Positions 55,154-62,364 of a DNA stretch of 64,000 nt are shown piece by piece (position 1 is the stretch's first letter; each line of letters opens with the position of its first letter). A program made the position numbers and the translations under genes. Below the pieces are notes generated by a model. That model had not been told where the DNA came from, did not search any database, and saw nothing but the letters and a program-made list of their open reading frames with translations. The stretch spans positions 1 to 64,000 of the forward strand of contig NZ_JAHLEF010000009.1 in NCBI RefSeq assembly GCF_018861755.1, given 5' to 3'. This DNA comes from Clostridium sp. CF012. GTDB lineage: Bacteria; Bacillota; Clostridia; Clostridiales; Clostridiaceae.

Positions 55154-55214
55154 GCACACTATTTTAAATATTTCTATAATAGTTAAATAGTTAACGATAA
55201 GATTTATTTTATTC

Positions 55215-55268
55215 AAAAAAAAGCTAAAGATGAAAGGAATATTAACCACTTCCTTCACCTTTAGCTTT
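55215..55268 (-). terminator. terminator of gntR gene
   Basis: Arms AAAGCTAAAG / CTTTAGCTTT with a nested stem, eight T residues after it in the minus direction. It separates the regulator from the lactate structural genes. Confidence 0.85.
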
Positions 55269-55291
55269 GTATAAAACTATATCTTTCCGGA

Positions 55292-55990
55292 CTATTTTTC
55301 CCTTTGCATATACGTATTTGCAAAATCTAGATGTTCCCTCATTGCTTTTCGCGCAGCTGCAGAACTATGTTTTTCCATAGCTAAATATACCTCGTGGTGC
55401 TGTGAAAAAAGTATTTCTTTATTTCCCGGCTCTGCTAATATCAATTTTCTTGCATCTACAATAAAATGATCTACAAGAGTGGAAACTGTTTTTAGAATGT
55501 TAAATATTAAAACATTGCCTGAGCATTCTGCAATCTTATAATGAAATTGTTTATCAATTTCAGCGTTAATGATTTCATCCCCATAATTCATGAATTCTTT
55601 AGTAATATCCTTTAATTCCTTTAGTTGCTGAGTAGTTATCCTCTTGGATGCAAGACCTGCAGCCTCCACCTCCATAATTTTTCTTAGCTCCCAGATTGCG
55701 TCTGGATCGCTTCCTTCTAACATAAACATAATTGATAGCGGTTCAAATAAGTTATCTTGAAAACTTGTTTTTATGTAATTTCCTTCTCCTTGTCTGCAAT
55801 CTATAAGCCCAATAACTTCTAATGCTCTAAGAGCCTCGCGAATGGAGGCTCTACTTACCATTAATTGTTCGACTAACTTCCTCTCAGAAGGAAGCTTATC
55901 GCCCTTTTTAAGTGTACCTTTATCAATCATATCTTTTATTTGAATTATTACCTGTTCGTAAACTTTTGTGTTCTTTATAGGACTAAACAT
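55292..55990 (-). CDS. GntR/FadR-family regulator of lactate operon
   Basis: 232 aa, ATG with AGGAGGA. N-terminal winged helix (residues about 10-75: LPSERKLVEQLMVSRASIREALRALEVIGL) and C-terminal FCD helical domain (WELRKIMEVEAAGLASK, DKQFHYKIAECSGN, HHEVYLAM) with metal/ligand histidines. Layout is that of LldR, the lactate-responsive repressor, and lctA of A. woodii operons has the same place. Lactate would be the inducer; likely binds the TGGTC palindrome at 55127. Confidence 0.85.
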   Translation of the reverse strand: MFSPIKNTKVYEQVIIQIKDMIDKGTLKKGDKLPSERKLVEQLMVSRASIREALRALEVIGLIDCRQGEGNYIKTSFQDNLFEPLSIMFMLEGSDPDAIWELRKIMEVEAAGLASKRITTQQLKELKDITKEFMNYGDEIINAEIDKQFHYKIAECSGNVLIFNILKTVSTLVDHFIVDARKLILAEPGNKEILFSQHHEVYLAMEKHSSAAARKAMREHLDFANTYMQREK

Positions 55991-56092
55991 ATTGTTCCTC
56001 CTGTCTACTATTCAAAATCTATACATTATATACACTATAACATAATATTTACAATTTGAAATCGCGTTAAATAAAACACAATGATGGTTTGG

Positions 56093-56116
56093 TGCCATCC
56101 ACGTGGCAAGTGGCAT
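56093..56116 (+). repeat. dispersed GCCAC repeat, copy C
   Basis: Same orientation as copy A with one changed base (TGCCATCCACGTGGCAAGTG plus GCAT). It lies in the 487-base gap between gntR and the second 3D gene. Confidence 0.8.
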
Positions 56117-56289
56117 CTTTTCATCAATAAAAAAATTGTTGGTTAATATTTTTTATAAGTGTATTAAATTTTATATCTTTTCATGAATTGTACCATACTT
56201 TTTTTAACATAGCATAATATTTCTACTCAGAATGGCTTAGTTACTGAGTTTTTATAATTCTGTTTAATATAAGTAAAGAAAAAATAATA

Positions 56290-56319
56290 ATTCCCATGTA
56301 CTCCCAACTATGCTATACT
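56290..56319 (+). promoter_or_regulatory. promoter of second G5/3D gene
   Basis: TATACT at 56314-56319 inside a block (TATACTACTATTACAATAAA) conserved with the region before the paralogue at 47367. The leader to the start is about 155 bases. Confidence 0.5.
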
Positions 56320-56477
56320 ACTATTACAATAAATTACCATAAATATAATGGTATAGGCTTACATGAAACACCAACCCCTCATGCATCTCTTCAGATTATT
56401 CTTAAACATCATATATTAAAAACTGCTGCGCTTTAGCCTGACCACATAAATAATTATACCCAAATTTATAATAGGAG

Positions 56478-57461
56478 ATGATTATTATCGTTAAATTTAT
56501 AAAATATAAACGAGGAAATATCGTAATTAATTTTATGCTGGTGACAATAATTTCAGCTTTAACTATTTTTGTGTGTTTCATAAAAGAAGATAGTACGGTA
56601 GTTGTAGCCGGTAAACAAATTGAACCAGTAACTATACAAAAGACTTTTAGTGGCACATTAGCTAGTGCTAAAATAAATGTAGACGAAAATGATACCGTTG
56701 ATAAATCTTTAAATGATGTTATAACTGTAGATCTTAAAGTCTTGGTAGATGGTAAAGTTCTTAGTATAAAATCTACTAAAAAAACCATTGCCCTAATGTT
56801 AATATCAGAAAAAATAACTCTAAGTGCTACGGATAAGGTCTCACCATCAATAGAAACTGAGTTATCAAGCGGTATGGAAGTTACCGTAACAAGGGTTAAA
56901 ATAGCAACAATAAAAGAAACAAAACCTATTCCTTTTAATACAGTTATTAAAAATGATAATAATACACTTAAATCTAAAAGTAGGGTTTCACAAGTGGGAA
57001 AGCCAGGCGAAAAAAGTGTTACTACAAATGTGACTTATGAGAATGGTAAAGCAGTAACTAGCAACGTTATCAAAGAAACGGTAATTAAAGCACCACAAAG
57101 TAAAATTATAGTTCAAGGTACTTTAAAAGCCATATCCTTCTCAAGAGGAGGCACTATAGACCCTTCTACAAAGATTATTAATGTAAAGGCCACTGCTTAT
57201 TGCCCAATTAAAGGAGCAACTAATACTTATACAGCCTCTGGAAAAAAGGCTGTTCGGGATCCCTTTGGGTATAGTACAATAGCTGTTGACCCTAATGTCA
57301 TTCCTATGGGAACAAGATTATATGTTGAAGGCTACGGATATGCAATAGCTGCGGATAAAGGTTCTGCAGTAAAAGGAAAATATATAGATGTATTTTTTAA
57401 TACACTTAACGAAGCCCTTGATTGGGGTGTTAAAAATATAAAAGTACAAATAATAAATTAA
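56478..57461 (+). CDS. YabE-like G5/3D-domain cell-wall protein (paralogue)
   Basis: 327 aa. Same order as the gene at 47517: membrane anchor, two DUF348-like parts (VVVAGKQIEPVTIQKTF, VLVDGKVLSIKSTKK), G5 (VKIATIKETKPI, GEKSVTTNVTYENGKAV) and 3D domain (YSTIAVDPNVIPMGTRLYVEG, AADKGSA, IDVFF). It lacks about 18 residues that its paralogue has before the 3D domain. The start region AGGAGATGATTATT is almost identical to the other copy, so the same question of ATT versus ATG initiation arises. Gene order around the lactate operon suggests a duplication. Confidence 0.88.
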   Translation: MIIIVKFIKYKRGNIVINFMLVTIISALTIFVCFIKEDSTVVVAGKQIEPVTIQKTFSGTLASAKINVDENDTVDKSLNDVITVDLKVLVDGKVLSIKSTKKTIALMLISEKITLSATDKVSPSIETELSSGMEVTVTRVKIATIKETKPIPFNTVIKNDNNTLKSKSRVSQVGKPGEKSVTTNVTYENGKAVTSNVIKETVIKAPQSKIIVQGTLKAISFSRGGTIDPSTKIINVKATAYCPIKGATNTYTASGKKAVRDPFGYSTIAVDPNVIPMGTRLYVEGYGYAIAADKGSAVKGKYIDVFFNTLNEALDWGVKNIKVQIIN

Positions 57462-57467
57462 ATTATA

Positions 57468-57523
57468 TAACATAATAAGAACTGCTACAGAGACTATCTC
57501 TATGGCAGTTCTTATTATGTTAT
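57468..57523 (+). terminator. terminator after second G5/3D gene
   Basis: Arms ATAACATAATAAGAACTGC / GCAGTTCTTATTATGTTAT with nested AGAGA/TCTCT stem. Confidence 0.85.
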
Positions 57524-57545
57524 GCCACTTAACACAAGGGTGGTA
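57523..57545 (-). repeat. dispersed GCCAC repeat, copy D (degenerate)
   Basis: TGCCACTTAACACAAGGGTG plus GTA; same orientation as copy B, the CACGTG core is lost. Overlaps the end of the terminator. Confidence 0.6.
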
Positions 57546-57640
57546 GATAGTATGTTATAATATGGACATGTTGAAAATAAGCAGGCATAACTTTTAATAA
57601 CAGTTATGTATACATAAGGCATTCAAAAGGGGGTAATAAT

Positions 57641-58534
57641 ATGGCATTAGACGTATCAAATCTAGTAAAAAATTTCGGAGAAAAAATTGCAGTAGACAAC
57701 ATTTCTTTTAAAATTGAAAAGCCAGGTGTATTTGGTTTACTTGGCACAAATGGTGCAGGAAAAACCACTACCATAAGAATGATTTTGGGAATTCTTGAAA
57801 AGGATAGTGGAATCATTCAGTGGAATGGAAGTCCTGTTACACGAGAAACCGTAAAATTCGGATATCTACCAGAGGAAAGAGGCCTATATCCTAAGGCTAA
57901 GATAGTAGAGCAACTCTCATATTTCGGAAAACTTCGGGGCATGGATAGAGTGTCAGTAAAAAAAGCAATAAGCTATTGGTTTGATAGACTTAAGGTATCT
58001 GAATACTCCAACTCTACAGCTGAACAGCTATCCAAAGGCAATCAGCAAAAAATTCAATTAATAACAGCACTTTTACATGATCCTGAATTAATTATTCTAG
58101 ACGAACCTCTAAGTGGACTTGACCCAGTTAATACTGATTTATTTAAAAGTGTAATTTATGAATTAGTTGAAAAGGGTAAATATATAGTAATGTCTAGTCA
58201 TCAAATGCAGTCTGTGGAAGAATATTGCGAGGACCTTATAATATTAAAAGATGGACAAACGATTCTCAATGGCAACTTAAAGAAAATAAAGGCTGGTTAT
58301 GGAAGGACGAATCTTACTGTGAACTGTCAAGAGGAAATTGATGCTCTTATAAAAGAGCAAAACATAAATGTTATATCAAAAACCGCTTCCGGGTACGAGT
58401 TTAAAATTAAGTCTGATGAAGAAGCCTATAGTCTTCTTGAAAAAATCATAGCATCAAAAATAAGGCTTGATAAATTTGAAATTCGTGAACCCTCTCTTCA
58501 TGAAATATTTATTGAAAAGGTTGGTGAGCAATAA
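57641..58534 (+). CDS. ABC transporter ATP-binding protein, NatA type
   Basis: 297 aa, ATG with AAAGGGGGT. Walker A GTNGAGKT (residues 35-42), signature LSKGNQQK (130-137), Walker B LIILDEPLSGLDP with Asp154 and Glu155, then the H-loop VMSSHQMQ. A DUF4162-like C-terminal region follows. It overlaps the permease gene by one base. NatA-like ATPases drive Na+ or drug/peptide export. Confidence 0.92.
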   Translation: MALDVSNLVKNFGEKIAVDNISFKIEKPGVFGLLGTNGAGKTTTIRMILGILEKDSGIIQWNGSPVTRETVKFGYLPEERGLYPKAKIVEQLSYFGKLRGMDRVSVKKAISYWFDRLKVSEYSNSTAEQLSKGNQQKIQLITALLHDPELIILDEPLSGLDPVNTDLFKSVIYELVEKGKYIVMSSHQMQSVEEYCEDLIILKDGQTILNGNLKKIKAGYGRTNLTVNCQEEIDALIKEQNINVISKTASGYEFKIKSDEEAYSLLEKIIASKIRLDKFEIREPSLHEIFIEKVGEQ

Positions 58535-59796
58535 TGAAAGAATTCTTTACTGTTTTAGGCTATACCTTTAAGGAAAACTTAAGAAAAAAATCCTTTATTA
58601 TTTCAACTGTAATTACACTTATTTTAACAATTGTAATAGTCAGCTTACCAGCAATAATAAAGAATTTTGATAATAGCGATAAAAATAATACAGAGCAAGG
58701 TACAACTACAATCCAAAACAAAAAAGGAGTTGTGCTTGTCGTTGATTCAAAAGGTATTCTAAAGGGAGATTTAAATAAACTAGGTAAAGTTTTTTCAAAC
58801 TATGAATTTAAATCTGAACCTTCTGATAATATTGATACACTTAAAAATAAAGTTAAAAATGAAGAGAATAATGCACTTATAGTTCTAGATGAGAAAAATG
58901 GCGTGCCAACTTTTGATTATATAATCAAACAATCTGGCAGCGGCCTTGCCCCCTCTGAAATTAGTCGCGTTATTAAAAGTGTTTTTGTAAGCAACTTACT
59001 TACGGCTTCTAATGTATCTGATAACGTATCTAAAATGGTGCAAAGTGAAATTTCCTTTAATGTAAACGAACTAGGAAAAGGCAAAATGAACAGCTATATT
59101 TCAAGTATTGTTGTAAGTATGCTATTATTCTTTTCGATTTATTTTTATGGGTATGGAGTAGCTATGTCTGTAGCTTCTGAAAAGACTTCAAGGGTAATGG
59201 AACTTCTTGTAACTTCAACGAAACCATCAAAAATAATTCTTGGTAAAAGTGCTGCTATGGGCATACTTGGTCTAATTCAATTAGCCATGGTAGTATTTAC
59301 TGGTGCACTAACCTATAAATTAACTTTTCCTGAGAATTTTGCAATAGCAGGTCAAGCGCTTAACTTTTCGAGCTTCACCCCTTTTAGCCTTGTAATGATT
59401 ATTGTATACTTTATATTTGGTTATTCTCTATATGCTATGATGAATGCTGTAGCTGGTGCTACGGTTAGTAAGGCAGAAGATGTTAATTCATCTATTATGC
59501 CTATTAGTATGATATCTATGGTGGCTTTCTATATGGGATATTTTTCACTGGCAGTGCCAAATGGAAACGTAGCAATCCTATCATCAATAATTCCATTTTC
59601 CGCACCTTTTTCTATGCCTTCTAGAATTTTAGCTACAGAAGTTCCTATTTGGCAAATTATAGCCTCCCTGTTTTCTTTGGTAATAACAATTGTTTTTATA
59701 GCTTGGATATCCATAAAAATATATTCCTCTGCTATACTTCATTACGGCAAACGTTTAAAACTTAAAGATTTAGTGAAAATGTCAAACAAGCAATAA
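58534..59796 (+). CDS. ABC-2 type transporter permease, NatB type
   Basis: 420 aa. One N-terminal helix (FIISTVITLILTIVIVSLPA), a large extracytoplasmic domain (residues about 40-190, VVLVVDSKGILKGDLNKLG), then five to six helices with SMLLFFSIYFYGYGVAMSVA and EKTSRVMELLVTS, typical of NatB/YhaP. Translation is coupled to the ATPase gene. Likely exports sodium or a hydrophobic compound. Confidence 0.88.
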   Translation: MKEFFTVLGYTFKENLRKKSFIISTVITLILTIVIVSLPAIIKNFDNSDKNNTEQGTTTIQNKKGVVLVVDSKGILKGDLNKLGKVFSNYEFKSEPSDNIDTLKNKVKNEENNALIVLDEKNGVPTFDYIIKQSGSGLAPSEISRVIKSVFVSNLLTASNVSDNVSKMVQSEISFNVNELGKGKMNSYISSIVVSMLLFFSIYFYGYGVAMSVASEKTSRVMELLVTSTKPSKIILGKSAAMGILGLIQLAMVVFTGALTYKLTFPENFAIAGQALNFSSFTPFSLVMIIVYFIFGYSLYAMMNAVAGATVSKAEDVNSSIMPISMISMVAFYMGYFSLAVPNGNVAILSSIIPFSAPFSMPSRILATEVPIWQIIASLFSLVITIVFIAWISIKIYSSAILHYGKRLKLKDLVKMSNKQ

Positions 59797-59804
59797 ACTT
59801 TTAA

Positions 59805-59848
59805 GGGGACAGTTAATAATTATAAAAATTATTGACTGTCCCCTATTC
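59805..59848 (+). terminator. terminator after ABC exporter
   Basis: Perfect hairpin GGGGACAGTTAATAATT / AATTATTGACTGTCCCC (59805-59843) followed by TATTCTT. Confidence 0.9.
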
Positions 59849-59896
59849 TTTATTTATATTCTTTATTTATATTCTTTATTTATATTCTTTATTTAA
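59845..59896 (+). repeat. four tandem 13-bp units
   Basis: ATTCTTTATTTAT repeated four times (the last ends in A). Non-coding; abuts the terminator. Confidence 0.9.
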
Positions 59897-59904
59897 AACC
59901 TACA

Positions 59905-59930
59905 ACTTACCGATTTTCACGTGGGCGGCA
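59905..59930 (-). repeat. dispersed GCCAC repeat, copy E (degenerate)
   Basis: ACTTACCGATTTTCACGTGG plus GCGGCA; B orientation with the CACGTGGG core kept. Confidence 0.5.
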
Positions 59931-59970
59931 CATTGTTCTTACTATTATCACAATAGTAATGCATTAAAAA

Positions 59971-61311
59971 CTAAAGAGTATGATTGTTAGGAATCGGTGC
60001 ATTATTTTCTGATACCATAATTTCTTTATAATTAAAGAATATGTTACCAAATATTGCAACTATACTTCCAGCAACAATTCCATCTTCAAGTACAAATTTA
60101 AGGGCATAAGGAAGTTGATCAAAGAGTCCAGGTGAAACTTTAGAGCTAATACCGATTCCTACAGCTAAAGCAATAGTTAACATATTACCTGTCTTTGTAA
60201 GGTCTACTGTTGATAATATTCTAATACCTGATACTGCTACCATACCAAACATAGCCAAAGTAGCTCCACCAAGTACAGCGTGCGGGATAATTGTTGCAAG
60301 TGCAGCAATCTTTGGGATAATTCCAAGACATATTAGAATTATACCTGAGCACACTGTAACATAACGGCTCTTAATACCTGATAATGCAACAAGTCCAACG
60401 TTTTGAGAAAAAGTAGTATAAGGGAAGGAATTGAAAACTCCACCTAAAATCTGCGCTATTCCCTCTCCTCTAAGTCCACTTACTATTTCGCTATTTTCTA
60501 CTTTTTTACCACAAATATTTGAAACACCTATAAAAACTCCAACAGCTTCAATCATAAGTATTAGTGATATAAGACACATTGTGAATATTGGTCCAAGTTC
60601 AAATTTAGGAAGTCCAAAATAAAAGGGAGTGACAACTCTAAACCATCCCGCACTCGAAACGGCACTCATATCAACCATACCCATAAAGGAAGCTAGTATT
60701 GTACCAAAAACTAAACCTAGTAATACTGAAGTGGCTTGCATAAATCCTTTGAAATATCTATTAAGAATACAAATAAATATTACTACTATACCTGCAAGAA
60801 TAAGATTCTTAGGATTGCCATGAGTTGGACCATAACCGCCTGCGGCATCATTTAGTGCAACAGGTATAAGTGATAAACCAACAATCATGATTACAGTACC
60901 AGTAACAAGCGAAGGAAAAAACTTAAGAAGTTTACCAAAGAAAAATGAAATCAATACAACAAAAATACCTGCACAAATAACCGCACCATAAATAACAGGT
61001 AATCCACTTGCTTTTCCAATAGTAATCATGGGAGCAACCGATACAAATGAACATCCCATAATTACTGGAAGCTTAACACCGATATGTTTCCCAAATCCTA
61101 ATGATTGAATTAAAGTGGCAATACCACATGTAAATAGATCTGCTGCTACTAGATAACCTATTTGCTGAGGAGTTAAACCAATAGCTGTTCCCACTATAAT
61201 AGGAACCGCCAATGCTCCTGCATACATTGCAAGGACATGTTGAAGGCCTAATGGTAATAATGTTTTTATAGGTAACTTTTCATTGATTAGGTCAGGCTGA
61301 TTAAGATTCAT
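59971..61311 (-). CDS. pbuX: xanthine/uracil permease, NCS2 family
   Basis: 446 aa, 14 hydrophobic segments, ATG with TTTAGGAGGA. GLQHVLAMYAGALAVPIIVG at the start, VIMGCSFVSVAPM, and SFPYTTFSQNVGLVALSGIKSR later on are the nucleobase-cation symporter-2 motifs of PbuX/UraA-like proteins; LEAVGVF-type Glu appears as MIEAVGVFIGV. Imports xanthine or a related purine with protons. Its own promoter and a 230-base leader with a terminator lie upstream. Substrate choice between xanthine, uric acid and uracil is not certain. Confidence 0.88.
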   Translation of the reverse strand: MNLNQPDLINEKLPIKTLLPLGLQHVLAMYAGALAVPIIVGTAIGLTPQQIGYLVAADLFTCGIATLIQSLGFGKHIGVKLPVIMGCSFVSVAPMITIGKASGLPVIYGAVICAGIFVVLISFFFGKLLKFFPSLVTGTVIMIVGLSLIPVALNDAAGGYGPTHGNPKNLILAGIVVIFICILNRYFKGFMQATSVLLGLVFGTILASFMGMVDMSAVSSAGWFRVVTPFYFGLPKFELGPIFTMCLISLILMIEAVGVFIGVSNICGKKVENSEIVSGLRGEGIAQILGGVFNSFPYTTFSQNVGLVALSGIKSRYVTVCSGIILICLGIIPKIAALATIIPHAVLGGATLAMFGMVAVSGIRILSTVDLTKTGNMLTIALAVGIGISSKVSPGLFDQLPYALKFVLEDGIVAGSIVAIFGNIFFNYKEIMVSENNAPIPNNHTL

Positions 61312-61545
61312 AATAATTCCTCCTAAATTTCACATTTATATTTAGAGTTTTTACCTCATAAATATCTCATTCATATAATTAAAAACGCAAAAAAGTCAGT
61401 ACAAATAACATCACTGTTTTTGTACTGACCTATTAAAGCCTAACATTTTATGCTTTCTTTAATTCTTGTCAGATATATAATTAGGTTAATTCTGGTTCGG
61501 CATTAATTTCCAAACCAGCATACTACTTTTTTCAGATAATTCATA
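61312..61545 (-). ncRNA. 5' leader of purine permease with terminator (riboswitch candidate)
   Basis: Predicted transcript leader of about 234 bases. It contains a stem CTGGTTTGG / CCGAACCAG (with one G-U pair), an unpaired AT-rich stretch, a CTGAC element that could pair with GTCAG, and then the terminator hairpin 61395-61429 (11-bp arms GTCAGTACAAA / TTTGTACTGAC, T-run at 61389-61394), about 80 bases before the ATG. The invariant bases of purine riboswitches (UAUA... UUUCUACC) are not seen. An unknown ligand or RNA-binding protein may decide read-through. Confidence 0.5.
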
Positions 61546-61551
61546 ATATTT

Positions 61552-61580
61552 AGTATATCATATTGTATTTCTATTGGCAA
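61552..61580 (-). promoter_or_regulatory. promoter of permease leader
   Basis: Minus-strand TTGCCA (61575-61580) and TATACT (61552-61557) with 17 bases between: a good vegetative promoter, starting one base after the stop codon region of the response regulator gene. Confidence 0.6.
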
Positions 61581-61581
61581 G

Positions 61582-62364
61582 CTAAAAAATTGTAAAAATC
61601 ATCTCATCACTATTGTTACATGAATCTGAAATAATTTCCAGTAGTTGTACAACTGATCCTACAACCTCTCCTAGTTTTAGCTGGAGATGAGAAATGTTTT
61701 CTTCATAAAAAATCTTGCGATTATAGTCCACCAAGCTATAGTTTTTTTTATAAAGTACTATATTCGATTCTAATAATGTAAGAACTCCCAGTGCTTTTAC
61801 TTCTATCCTATTGCCCTTTATAAATAGATGAATATCTCTAGGGCCTTTACCTGTAAAACTTTTTAAAAAAAATGCAATTTCACTTTTTAATTTTTTCTCT
61901 AATGCTTGCTTACTTTCTTTATTAAGCAATGATAATCCACCGATTACAGTATTACCCATAATATCCCTTAGTATGTCAATTGCTAGACCTTCCATATGTT
62001 TAATCAATTCATTTGTATTTAATGGCTTTATAATATATTTAACAATGCCTTGGTCAATAGTCTTTATTATTGTCTGACTGTCTGATAAAGCAGAAATAAC
62101 TATCACGGGACAAGAAGAACCTGTTTTTCTAATCTCATCTATTAGCTGAATTCCACCCATAACAGGCATAATAAGATCTGTTAAAACTAAATCAGGTCTA
62201 TTTTCATTAAATGTCTTTAGCCCTTCCTCTCCATTCTTTGCAGTTAATAAGACTCCAACCCTTCTTTTTAAAAATATTGCCAGCTCGTTTCTAGCAAAAT
62301 CCTCATCTTCAATATATAATACCTTAAGGTTATTTAGCAAATTACTATTTTCTATCACCTTCAA
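61582..62364 (-). CDS. response regulator fused to MpsC-like (DUF2294) domain
   Basis: About 260 aa. TTG 62364 is preceded by GGGGGG at good spacing; an ATG at 62379 has no site. N-terminal receiver: KVLYIEDEDFARNEL, phospho-Asp in VLTDLIMPVMGG, VISALSDS and the YIIKPLN lysine. Residues about 140-260 match DUF2294/MpsC (KKLKSEIAFFLKSFTGKGP, EVKALGVLTLLESNIVLYKKN, LGEVVGSVVQLLEIISDS), a domain named for the membrane-potential system MpsABC and elsewhere free-standing. Overlaps the kinase gene, so the pair is one two-component system. No DNA-binding domain. Confidence 0.75.
   Translation of the reverse strand: MKVIENSNLLNNLKVLYIEDEDFARNELAIFLKRRVGVLLTAKNGEEGLKTFNENRPDLVLTDLIMPVMGGIQLIDEIRKTGSSCPVIVISALSDSQTIIKTIDQGIVKYIIKPLNTNELIKHMEGLAIDILRDIMGNTVIGGLSLLNKESKQALEKKLKSEIAFFLKSFTGKGPRDIHLFIKGNRIEVKALGVLTLLESNIVLYKKNYSLVDYNRKIFYEENISHLQLKLGEVVGSVVQLLEIISDSCNNSDEMIFTIF

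Noticed and set aside
56402-56788. 128-codon minus-strand frame over the start of the second 3D gene
   Set aside because: It is the reverse of the real gene and its hydrophobic residues mirror coding bias there.
61312-61545. Classical purine riboswitch before pbuX
   Set aside because: Core invariant bases of that aptamer are not found in the leader; recorded instead as an unassigned leader.
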